Shown here piece by piece: positions 8,083 through 15,043 of a DNA stretch of 64,000 nt (positions are counted from its first letter, which is position 1; the number at the start of each line of letters is the position of its first letter). The DNA comes from Comamonas resistens. GTDB taxonomy: Bacteria > Pseudomonadota > Gammaproteobacteria > Burkholderiales > Burkholderiaceae_C. Location: NCBI RefSeq assembly GCF_030064165.1, contig NZ_CP125947.1, positions 3,224,001-3,288,000 on the forward strand, in the 5' to 3' direction. Below the pieces are notes generated by a model. That model was not told the DNA's origin. It saw only the letters and a list, made by a program, of their open reading frames with translations, and did not search any database. The position numbers were made by a program, and so were the translations under genes.

Positions 8083-8127
8083 ATTCCACCTTGGCGTCAC
8101 AAAACACGCCTCGCTTGTATCTCATTT

Positions 8128-8158
8128 ATTGATAACGATTCCCAATTGCATTATCATT
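8128..8158. promoter_or_regulatory. Putative Fur-binding region upstream of the DUF2325 gene
   Basis: The segment contains GATAACGATTCCCAATTG followed by CATTATCATT. In reverse complement it reads as overlapping GATAAT-like hexamers (GATAAT, GGGAAT, GTTATC), the form of a Fur site. It lies about 70 bases before the start codon of the next gene. The match is weaker than at bfd and hemP. Confidence 0.5.
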
Positions 8159-8225
8159 AATTCATGATCAAGCGACAGGCAGATGAGCTCCGGCCGGCCT
8201 GCCACTGACCCAGGAGGGATCTGCC

Positions 8226-8765
8226 ATGAGCAATGATGAAATTGAGCAATTGCGGCGGGAGCATGGGGCTCTCTTGCTGAACTACCGCGAGGTTCAGCAG
8301 CGCTGCAGTGCCGAAATCCAGTCATTGGCCCGCCAGGTACAGACGCTGAGCCAGCAGTTGGTGCGCACCCGCGCCCAGCTGATCGCGCGAGACAGCGCCC
8401 TGGCCTGGGAGAGAGAGCTACGGCAAACCCTGGTCGCGCAGCAGCTGACGGCCTGGCTATCGTCACCCTCCACCGCGGTGCAGCCGGTCTCCCTGTTCAA
8501 TCAGACAACTCTGGCACCGCAAGACGACGACCAGCTGGAACAGCAATTGCTGGAAAACAGCCTTCAGGCCGCCGATCTGGTGATCTGCCAAAGCGGCTGC
8601 ATCAGCGATGGTGCTTTCTGGCGGGTTCAGGATCACTGCAAGCGCACGGGCAAGCCCTGTGTGCTGCTGGATGCCGCCAGCAACGCCCTGCATGTGGTGC
8701 AGCTGCATAGCGGCATGGAAGATGACTCACCCCAGCCCGCGCTGGGCAACCAGGAGACCGCATGA
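8226..8765 (+). CDS. DUF2325 domain protein with N-terminal coiled coil
   Basis: A 179-residue protein. Residues 1-70 are a charged, heptad-like helix (EIEQLRREHGALLLNYREVQQR and following) that should form a coiled coil. The C-terminal part (about 112-155) has the DUF2325 pattern ADLVICQSGCISDGAFWRVQDHC followed by KRTGKPCVLLD, with conserved Cys residues. DUF2325 proteins are common in beta-proteobacteria and are often iron-regulated; their biochemical role is unknown. AGGAGGGATCTGCC precedes the ATG. The Fur-like site upstream fits iron control. Confidence 0.75.
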   Translation: MSNDEIEQLRREHGALLLNYREVQQRCSAEIQSLARQVQTLSQQLVRTRAQLIARDSALAWERELRQTLVAQQLTAWLSSPSTAVQPVSLFNQTTLAPQDDDQLEQQLLENSLQAADLVICQSGCISDGAFWRVQDHCKRTGKPCVLLDAASNALHVVQLHSGMEDDSPQPALGNQETA

Positions 8766-8881
8766 TGAATGCCTATATGGAATCAAGCCGCCACAACCCG
8801 CACCCGAGCATGCGTACCCAGACCGTGCTGGGCTTGCTCATCTGCCTGGGAGGTCTGCTGGTGCTGCTCTCTTGGTGCTGA
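8762..8881 (+). CDS. 39-residue single-span membrane protein, translationally coupled to the DUF2325 gene
   Basis: The ATG at 8762 overlaps the preceding stop as ATGA, the layout of translational coupling, with AGGAGACC just upstream. The product (MMNAYMESSRHNPHPSM, then a hydrophobic span TVLGLLICLGGLLVLLSW and a terminal Cys) has a positively charged N-terminus and one membrane helix. No family recognised. The overlap and a good ribosome site make it more likely to be real than a random short frame. Confidence 0.55.
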   Translation: MMNAYMESSRHNPHPSMRTQTVLGLLICLGGLLVLLSWC

Positions 8882-8931
8882 AATGGCCGAGCTGCACTCC
8901 TGTCAGGCAAAGCCCGGACCTCAGAGCCTGA

Positions 8932-10431
8932 TCAGTCGCGCTCGAAGACGGCCATGGACTCCACGTGGGCCGTGTGCGGGAACATATTGACCACACCGGC
9001 TGCCACACAGCGGTAGCCTGCCTGATGCACCAGCAGGCCGGCATCACGCGCCAGCGTGGCAGGGTTGCAGCTCACGTAAACGATGCGCTTGGGGAAGTTC
9101 CAGCTTTCCTGGCCTTCAGGCAGGGGCGGCAACAGATCGGGCTGCTCTTCGGTGGCCACACCGGTCTGCTTGGCGCCGATACGGATCTGGTGAATATCGG
9201 CCATGGCTTTGGCCAGAGCAAACGCACCTTCGCGCGGAGGGTCCACCAGCCACTTGTCGGCATTGCCGTCGGCAATCAGCATGGCCGGCGTCATCTCGAA
9301 AAGATTGCGGGCCACAAAGGCGGTAGGCGCCAGCTTGTCTTCCTCGGCACGCACGGCATTGTTGGCCGCATAGTTCTCGTGCGAGCGCTTGACCAGGGTG
9401 TCCGAGCCTTCGATACCCAGCACCTCGCGTGCCATGGTGGCAATGGGCAGGGTGAAGTTGCCCAGGCCGCAAAACCAGTCGATGACGCGTTCGTCCTTCT
9501 TCGCGTCCAGCAGGCGCAGTGAGCGTGTGACCAGCACACGATTGATATGCGGATTGACCTGGGTGAAATCCGTGGGCTTGAACGGCATGGTGATGCCGAA
9601 GTCTGGCAATCCGTAGGACAGTAGAGTGCCGCCCTCTTCCATCAGGTGCACCGTGTCCGGGCCCTTGGGCTGCAGCCACCACTGCACATCATGCTCGGCG
9701 GCAAAATCACGCAGACGCTGCTTGTCGGCATCGCTCAGGGGCTCCAGGTGACGCAGCACCAGGGCCGTCACATGGTCGCCGCAGGCCACTTCGATCTGCG
9801 GGCAGGTCTCGCGCGCATCCATACTGGCAATCAGGGCGCGCATGGGCATCAGCATGGCATCCACATGGGGAGGCAGGATCTTGCAGGTCTCCATGTCGGC
9901 GATGTAGCGGCTCTTGCGCTCATGGAAGCCCACCAGCGCCTTGCCCTTTTTGATCACATAGCGCACCGACAGGCGCGAGCGGAAGCGATAACCCCAGGCC
10001 GGGCCTTCGATGGGGCGCAGCAGGGTCTCGGGCTTGACCTTGGCCAGATGCCAGAGGTTGTCTTCCAGCACGCGCTGCTTGATGGCCACCTGGGCCGCCA
10101 CATGCAGGTGTTGCATCTTGCAGCCGCCGCAAGCGCCCACATGCAAGCCGAAGTTGGGGCAACCGGGCGTCACGCGCTGGGAGGATTCGCGGTGGATTTC
10201 GGTCAGCGTGGCGGCTTCCCAGTTGTTTTTCTTGCGATGGGTGTTGGCACTGACGATCTCGCCCGTCAGGGCTCCGTCGATGAAGACGACCTTGCCGTCG
10301 GGCTTGCGGGCAACGCCCTGGGCATCCATGTCCATGGACAGCACTTCCAGCCAGCCCTCGGGCAGCGCCGGGGCATCAGACGGGACTTCGGGCAGGTTTT
10401 CGGGAATTTTGTTGTCGCGGGATTCACTCAT
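8932..10431 (-). CDS. rlmD: 23S rRNA (uracil-1939-C5)-methyltransferase RlmD (RumA)
   Basis: A 499-residue SAM-dependent RNA methyltransferase. An N-terminal TRAM-like region ([30 protein letters not shown]) precedes the [4Fe-4S]-ligand cysteines in [18 protein letters not shown]. The C-terminal Rossmann domain has the SAM-binding [14 protein letters not shown] and ends with the catalytic Cys in [13 protein letters not shown], with DPPREGA before it. E. coli RlmD has 433 residues; extra length here sits partly in an insertion before the last catalytic motif ([16 protein letters not shown]). It methylates U1939 of 23S rRNA. Confidence 0.92.
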   Translation of the reverse strand: MSESRDNKIPENLPEVPSDAPALPEGWLEVLSMDMDAQGVARKPDGKVVFIDGALTGEIVSANTHRKKNNWEAATLTEIHRESSQRVTPGCPNFGLHVGACGGCKMQHLHVAAQVAIKQRVLEDNLWHLAKVKPETLLRPIEGPAWGYRFRSRLSVRYVIKKGKALVGFHERKSRYIADMETCKILPPHVDAMLMPMRALIASMDARETCPQIEVACGDHVTALVLRHLEPLSDADKQRLRDFAAEHDVQWWLQPKGPDTVHLMEEGGTLLSYGLPDFGITMPFKPTDFTQVNPHINRVLVTRSLRLLDAKKDERVIDWFCGLGNFTLPIATMAREVLGIEGSDTLVKRSHENYAANNAVRAEEDKLAPTAFVARNLFEMTPAMLIADGNADKWLVDPPREGAFALAKAMADIHQIRIGAKQTGVATEEQPDLLPPLPEGQESWNFPKRIVYVSCNPATLARDAGLLVHQAGYRCVAAGVVNMFPHTAHVESMAVFERD

Positions 10432-10517
10432 GGTGCCCCGATTGTCTCAGGCTGCCCCATACCCGAGAGCCGACCACGGCAAAAAGCTGCGGCCTCCACC
10501 AGCAGGTCAAGCCGACA

Positions 10518-10570
10518 GTTTCAATAGAAATCAGCTGAAACGCTTGCCCTGCAATCGCTATCAGCTATGC
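10518..10570. repeat. R2-type short imperfect palindrome, copy 1
   Basis: Lies upstream of rlmD and after the small secreted-protein gene. It reads AATCAGCTGAAACGC, about 10 bases, AATCGCTATCAGCTAT: the general R2 form of AGCTG near one end, GC-rich centre arms and CAGCTAT at the other. One of the more diverged copies. Confidence 0.4.
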
Positions 10571-10572
10571 AA

Positions 10573-10884
10573 TCAGAAGCGCGAATCTTCGCGCAGACGC
10601 CGCTCACGGCCATTGCGTGCCTGGGACATCAGGGCCCGCTCGGCAATCAGATTGACCTCGGTTGCGCAGTTGTATTCGTCCAGTGAAAAAAGAAGGGTCG
10701 CGCCAGGAGAGAGCTTGGGCACCGTCATATGCAGCGGCAAAGACAGATCGACGGGAGAGCGATTGGAGCGGTAGATCAGCTCGTTGTTGGGCGCATAGAC
10801 AAAGTAGCAGGCGGCAGAGGCAGCCTGCGCCAGAGCGCAGGCCGACAGAACCAGCGCGGCACGCATGGCGGATAAAGCGGTCAT
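10573..10884 (-). CDS. Small secreted protein of unknown function
   Basis: A 103-residue protein with a cleavable signal sequence (about residues 1-24, ending QAASA) and a mature domain starting ACYFVYAPNNELIYRSN. Two Cys residues (near positions 26 and 73) could form a disulfide in the periplasm. The C-terminus is highly basic (ARNGRERRLREDSRF). The ATG at 10884 is preferred over a longer open frame because it begins the signal sequence and follows GGGAAGGGAGAC. The function is not recognised; similar short periplasmic proteins exist in related genera. Confidence 0.7.
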   Translation of the reverse strand: MTALSAMRAALVLSACALAQAASAACYFVYAPNNELIYRSNRSPVDLSLPLHMTVPKLSPGATLLFSLDEYNCATEVNLIAERALMSQARNGRERRLREDSRF

Positions 10885-11070
10885 GAAGTCTCCCTTCCCT
10901 CGGAGCGATCTGCCCCGGCATCTTGGCGCCATTCTATAGAGGGAGTGCCGCAGACCCACCATTCGTACGAAATTTCCAAAAGCACAGAAATATCCCTCAG
11001 GCGCCCATTCAAAAGCGATATCAGCTGATCATTCGGCCATTCTGCCTCTTCAAGCGCCTTGTCAAATTAC

Positions 11071-11094
11071 AAATTTCTGTATTGACAGAAATTT
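11071..11094. promoter_or_regulatory. Operator-like inverted repeat upstream of the GbsR/MarR regulator
   Basis: Perfect 10-base arms AAATTTCTGT and ACAGAAATTT are separated by ATTG. The repeat includes TTGACA (11082-11087), a consensus -35 box. A protein bound here would block transcription of the regulator gene. The same core, TTTCTG-n6-CAGAAA, recurs at 11679-11698. Confidence 0.7.
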
Positions 11095-11117
11095 CAAAGA
11101 ACACCACACTGCGGTGC

Positions 11118-11672
11118 ATGCAACTGAGTCCTATCGCCGAACGCTTTGTGCACCACTGGGGTGACATGGGCAATGCCTGGGGTGTGAACCGCACCGTGGC
11201 GCAGATCCATGCCCTGCTGTTCTTTCATGGCCGCCCACTCAATGCCGATGAAATCTGCGAAACCCTGGGTGCGGCGCGCTCCAACGTCAGCACCAGCCTG
11301 AAAGAGCTGCTGAACTGGAACCTGATTCGCACCAGCCGCAAAAGCGGCGACAGGCGCGAGTATTTCGAAACCTCGGCCGATGTGTGGGAGCTGCTGCGCA
11401 CCATTGTGCGAGAACGCAAGCAGCGCGAATTCGACCCTACCAGCGCCCTGCTGCGCGAGCTGATCGCCCAGCCCGAGTTCGAACAGGAAACTCCGGACAC
11501 CCAGGACCGCGTGCACGAAACCTTGCGGCTCATGGATTCCATGGGCGTCTGGACCGACGAGATGCTGCGCCTGTCGCCCGCCACACTGGACAAGATCTTG
11601 CGCCTGGGCGCCAGCGTTCAGCGCTTTGTCAGAGGTACGGGCAAGGACAGCGACAAGGTCCCAAACCCATGA
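11118..11672 (+). CDS. GbsR/MarR-family transcriptional regulator
   Basis: A 184-residue regulator with a winged helix-turn-helix (about residues 25-85): TVAQIHALLFFHGRPLNADEICETLGAARSNVSTSLKELLNWNLI, given here as three joined elements, followed by the wing RKSGDRREYFE. The C-terminal half is helical and would mediate dimerisation. The ATG at 11118 gives the typical GbsR-like start (IAERFVHHWGDMGNAWG); no clear Shine-Dalgarno precedes it, and with TTGACA at 11082 the transcript could begin almost at the start codon. The perfect inverted repeats before this gene and before the next one point to autoregulation and control of the three genes downstream. The effector is unknown. Confidence 0.8.
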   Translation: MQLSPIAERFVHHWGDMGNAWGVNRTVAQIHALLFFHGRPLNADEICETLGAARSNVSTSLKELLNWNLIRTSRKSGDRREYFETSADVWELLRTIVRERKQREFDPTSALLRELIAQPEFEQETPDTQDRVHETLRLMDSMGVWTDEMLRLSPATLDKILRLGASVQRFVRGTGKDSDKVPNP

Positions 11673-11678
11673 CATGGA

Positions 11679-11698
11679 ATTTCTGCAATGGCAGAAAT
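11679..11698. promoter_or_regulatory. Second operator-like inverted repeat, in front of the SDR gene
   Basis: ATTTCTGC and GCAGAAAT, perfect 8-base arms around AATG, lie between the regulator stop and the start of the oxidoreductase gene. Core and 4-base spacer match the repeat at 11071-11094. Confidence 0.65.
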
Positions 11699-11715
11699 CA
11701 TGAAAGGAGCCCCAT

Positions 11716-12600
11716 ATGCGAGTTCTGATCTGCGGCGGCACCGGCTTTCTGGGCAAGCACATCGTCAATGCCTTGAGCCAGTCGGGCCATGACCCGGTGG
11801 TGCGCAGCCGCCATTCCAGCCCGGCACTGGATTTTTCCCGCTGCACCGCACCCGAGCAGTGGCTGGAGCATCTGCAGAACATCGATGCCGTCATCAATGC
11901 CGTGGGAGCGCTGCGCGACAAGCCCGGCCAGGACCTGCAGACCTTGCATATGAAGGCCCCTGCCGCCTTGTTCGAGGCCTGTGCCCAAGCCGGGGTAAGA
12001 CGCGTGGTACAGGTGTCGGCGCTGGGCGTGGACAAGAGCGAAACCCGATACGCGACTACCAAGCGTGCAGCCGACGACTATCTGCTGGCCCTGGGCGAGC
12101 TGGACCAGCTCAACCCCGTCGTGGTACGCCCCAGTATCATCTTTGGCGGTGGCGGCTCCAGCAGCAAGCTGTTTCTGCTGCTGGCCGGTCTGCCCCTGTT
12201 GCCGCTGCCCTCCGTCATGCGCAGCGCCCATATCCAGCCCGTGGCAGTACGGGATCTGGCCGAAGTGCTGGCCAAAATGGCTGTCTCGACCACTCCATCC
12301 GGCGTGATCGAGATCGGCGGACCGGAGCCCGTCTCCATAGAACGCTTTATCGCCAGCCTGCGCTCGCAAATGGAATACGGCCCAGCCAGAGTGCGGCTGC
12401 TGCCGAACTGGCTCAGCAAGGCCAGCGCCAGCATGGGCGACCGCCTGCCATGGATGCCCTGGTGCAGCGAAGCTGCTGCGCTGCTGGAAAACGACAACAT
12501 CACCAATCCACAAACACTGGCCGATCTGCTGGGGCGCGCACCTGTCGATATCCGCGACATGCTGGCCACCTTGCCCAAGGGTGGGCGCCTTCATGCCTGA
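11716..12600 (+). CDS. NAD(P)-binding SDR/NmrA-like oxidoreductase or epimerase
   Basis: A 294-residue extended-SDR-like protein. The dinucleotide-binding motif GGTGFLG lies at residues 7-13, and VVQVSALGVDKSETRYATTKRAAD carries the family Ser and a YxxxK-like arrangement (YATTK). The middle holds a glycine-rich FGGGGSSSKLFLLL segment and the C-terminal portion binds the unknown substrate. Proteins of this group work as complex-I-assembly-like chaperones, quinone or sugar reductases, so the role is open. It overlaps the next membrane protein gene; in other bacteria such SDR domains are fused to a DoxX-like membrane domain, which suggests the two products act together. Confidence 0.75.
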   Translation: MRVLICGGTGFLGKHIVNALSQSGHDPVVRSRHSSPALDFSRCTAPEQWLEHLQNIDAVINAVGALRDKPGQDLQTLHMKAPAALFEACAQAGVRRVVQVSALGVDKSETRYATTKRAADDYLLALGELDQLNPVVVRPSIIFGGGGSSSKLFLLLAGLPLLPLPSVMRSAHIQPVAVRDLAEVLAKMAVSTTPSGVIEIGGPEPVSIERFIASLRSQMEYGPARVRLLPNWLSKASASMGDRLPWMPWCSEAAALLENDNITNPQTLADLLGRAPVDIRDMLATLPKGGRLHA

Positions 12601-13039
12601 ACTTATGCCTGAGCATTCAATGATGGCCAAGACGCCTCCACCAGCGACCCGCGCCATGCATGCCAGTCTGGTCGCAGTCTGGCTGGGTACGGCCCTGGTC
12701 AGCGCACTGGACTATCTCGGTTTCTCCGGCCTGAACCACGAAGGCGCGCGCCTGCTGGCCGAGGGAGGCATTGCCAACCTGCAATGGCAGGCCTTGCTGA
12801 TCTGGTCAGGCCTGCTGGCCGACCTGCTCATCGGCCTGGCTCTGCTGCTGCGCCCAGGCCGGGCCAGCTATCTGGCAGCGTTGCTGCTGATGACGGCCAT
12901 GACCGTGGTGGGCACTGTGCTGCAACCCGCGCTGTGGCTGCACCCGCTGGGGCCGCTGCTCAAGAACCTGCCGATTGCCGCCATGTTGTGGTTTTTGCTG
13001 CAGGCAAGATCTTCTTCATCCGACGGACGCGAATCATGA
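12593..13039 (+). CDS. DoxX-like membrane protein, coupled to the SDR gene
   Basis: A 148-residue protein with four predicted membrane spans (around residues 25-42, 62-84, 92-110 and 118-136). The start at 12593 overlaps the SDR stop by 8 bases; in-frame ATGs at 12605 and 12620 are alternatives. The pattern of a first long loop (DYLGFSGLNHEGARLLAEGG) followed by closely spaced spans resembles the DoxX-like families that are elsewhere fused to NAD(P)-binding domains. The precise function is unknown. The following gene again overlaps by ATGA, so three genes form one translational unit. Confidence 0.6.
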   Translation: MPELMPEHSMMAKTPPPATRAMHASLVAVWLGTALVSALDYLGFSGLNHEGARLLAEGGIANLQWQALLIWSGLLADLLIGLALLLRPGRASYLAALLLMTAMTVVGTVLQPALWLHPLGPLLKNLPIAAMLWFLLQARSSSSDGRES

Positions 13040-13512
13040 ATACCTATCTGCTGCTCAAGATGGTCCACATTCTCTCCAGCGTGCTGCTGGTGGGCACGGG
13101 GCTGGGCTCGGCCTTCTATATGTTTTTTGCCAACCGCAGCGGCTCGGTCGCTGCCCAGGCCGTGGTCAGCCGCCTTGTGGTACGCGCGGACTGGTGGTTC
13201 ACCACTCCCTGCATCTTCATTCAACCCATCACCGGCATTGCCATGGCCTATATGGCGGGCTGGCCGTTGAGCACGCCCTGGCTGGCCATGTCACTGGGCC
13301 TGTATGTGCTGGCAGGCATCTGCTGGCTGCTCGTGGTGTGGTTGCAGATCCGCATGGCCGCCATTGCCGCCGAGGCCCAGGTCGGCAACCAGGCTCTGCC
13401 CCGCCTCTACCAGCAATACCAGCAGCGCTGGGAGGCCCTGGGCTACCCGGCCTTTATTGCCATGGCCGTGACCTATTTCCTGATGGTGAACAAGCCGGCG
13501 CTCTGGGGATAG
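13036..13512 (+). CDS. DUF2269 family membrane protein
   Basis: A 158-residue protein with four membrane spans, starting MNTYLLLKMVHILSSVLLVG, the conserved opening of DUF2269 with a His in the first span (possible haem or metal ligand). Also conserved are RADWWFTTPCIFIQPITG in span two and the terminal YPAFIAMAVTYFLMV. The function of DUF2269 is unknown. The start codon overlaps the previous stop (ATGA at 13036-13039). It completes the apparent operon of regulator, SDR, DoxX-like and DUF2269. Confidence 0.75.
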   Translation: MNTYLLLKMVHILSSVLLVGTGLGSAFYMFFANRSGSVAAQAVVSRLVVRADWWFTTPCIFIQPITGIAMAYMAGWPLSTPWLAMSLGLYVLAGICWLLVVWLQIRMAAIAAEAQVGNQALPRLYQQYQQRWEALGYPAFIAMAVTYFLMVNKPALWG

Positions 13513-13605
13513 CTTCAAAAATATCAGATTGATACTTTTTAAACATTTTGATAAAACTCACGCTGCACAGTCTCGATTCTTCTTTTCCAACACTGGGAGA
13601 AGCGC

Positions 13606-14364
13606 ATGGATGCAGCGGTCAACACCAGCTACAACATGGAACTTGTTGTACTGTCTTATGTGATCTCGGCGGTCGGTGCCTTTATGGCGCTGGTCTCGGC
13701 CAAGCGGCTGCTTTCGGGCAAAAGCGCCAGCCAGTCCTACCGGCTGGGCCTGCTCAGCACCGGCATCGCCCTCGGAGGCATCGGTGTCTGGTCCATGCAC
13801 TTCATTGCCATGCTGGCCCTGCGCATGGACCTGGGCGTGGGCTACTCCATCTGGGAAACCGGCATTTCCCTGATTGCAGCGGTGCTCATCTCTGCCCTGG
13901 CCTTCCATATCGTGGCACGCAATCCGCACAACATGGGCCGGCTGCTGACGGCGGGCTCCATGCTGGGCATGGGTGCCGTGGTCATGCACTATCTGGGCAT
14001 GTACGGAATGCGCTTTGGCGGCCACTTCCAGTGGGACTACGGGCGCGTGGCCCTGTCCGTGCTGATTGCGCTGGTCGCCGCCACGGCGGCGCTGTGGCTG
14101 GCGTTCCATACCGTGCAGATCAGCGCCCGCCTGCTGGCGGCAGCCATCATGGCCATTGCGGTCTGCGCCATGCACTACACCGGCATGAGCGCTGCAGAAT
14201 TCATCTGTACCACCAACACTCCACTGGCCATTCCCGGTGGCAGCTCCGTCGTCAGCGCCCTGGGCTTGCCCATGGTCGTGGTGGCGCTGGCCTTTGGCAT
14301 GTCGCTGTTTCTGATACTGGATCTGCTGCGGGCTTCGTTTCAGAGGTATCAGCGCCCGGCCTGA
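13606..14364 (+). CDS. MHYT-domain integral membrane sensor, stand-alone
   Basis: A 252-residue protein of seven spans with three MHYT-type motifs: SMHFIAM (about residue 65), MHYLGM (about 127) and MHYTGM (about 187). The His and Met residues are thought to bind copper and sense diatomic gases or redox state. In most proteins the MHYT domain is joined to GGDEF/EAL or kinase domains; here the protein ends right after the seventh span, with no output domain. Its partner is therefore not evident. CTGGGAGAAGCGC precedes the ATG. Confidence 0.85.
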   Translation: MDAAVNTSYNMELVVLSYVISAVGAFMALVSAKRLLSGKSASQSYRLGLLSTGIALGGIGVWSMHFIAMLALRMDLGVGYSIWETGISLIAAVLISALAFHIVARNPHNMGRLLTAGSMLGMGAVVMHYLGMYGMRFGGHFQWDYGRVALSVLIALVAATAALWLAFHTVQISARLLAAAIMAIAVCAMHYTGMSAAEFICTTNTPLAIPGGSSVVSALGLPMVVVALAFGMSLFLILDLLRASFQRYQRPA

Positions 14365-14398
14365 GCCGGATGCACAAACCGTGCCCGGCCTCAATCTG

Positions 14399-14875
14399 CT
14401 ACAGCGGCAGCCGGGCATCGTCCTTGACCTCCTCCATCACCGCATAGGTACGCGTTTCACGCACGCCGGGCAGTTGCCACAGCACACGCCCGGCAAATTC
14501 GCGGTAGGCCCCCATGTCGGCCATGCGGGTCTTGAGCAGATAGTCAAAGCCGCCTGCCACCATATGGCATTCCATGATGGCCGGATAGGCCAGCACGGCG
14601 GCCTTGAATTCGTCGAACACATGAGGCGTGGTGCGGTCCAGCAGCACCTCGACAAACACCGTCATGCCCACGCCCAGCTTGCGCGGATTCAGGCGCGCCT
14701 CATAGCCCAGGATATAGCCGTCGCGCGTAAGCCGCGTCACCCGCGCCTGCACAGCCGTGGGTGACAGCGCCACCTTCTCGGCCAGGCGCAGATTGGAAAT
14801 GCGGCCATCGGCTTGCAAGATCGACAGGATTTTGCGATCAATCCTATCCAGATCTACTTCCAAAGCATCACTCAT
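14399..14875 (-). CDS. Lrp/AsnC-family regulator, likely of putA
   Basis: A 158-residue Lrp/AsnC protein: N-terminal helix-turn-helix (about residues 9-60, DRKILSILQADGRISNLRLAEKV then LSPTAVQARVTRLTRDGYI) and C-terminal RAM ligand domain (about 70-150, MECHMVAGGFDYLLKTR). AGAGGAATTCACC precedes the ATG at 14875, which decides the start over a longer frame. It is divergent from putA across about 170 bases. Lrp-type activators responding to proline (PutR-like) drive putA in many proteobacteria, so the same role is inferred here. Confidence 0.85.
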   Translation of the reverse strand: MSDALEVDLDRIDRKILSILQADGRISNLRLAEKVALSPTAVQARVTRLTRDGYILGYEARLNPRKLGVGMTVFVEVLLDRTTPHVFDEFKAAVLAYPAIMECHMVAGGFDYLLKTRMADMGAYREFAGRVLWQLPGVRETRTYAVMEEVKDDARLPL

Positions 14876-15043
14876 TGGTGAATTCCTCTTTTGAATTTCA
14901 AAAATATAGTGATTCATTCGTTGAAAGACCAGCAATGATTTGCCCCATGTAGACACCGCGTCGCAAGCGGCTTGCAATGCGGGTGTTCACAGGTGATGAC
15001 AGCGCACCGACTCGCTGCCCGGCCCGCATTCTTCCGATCCGAT

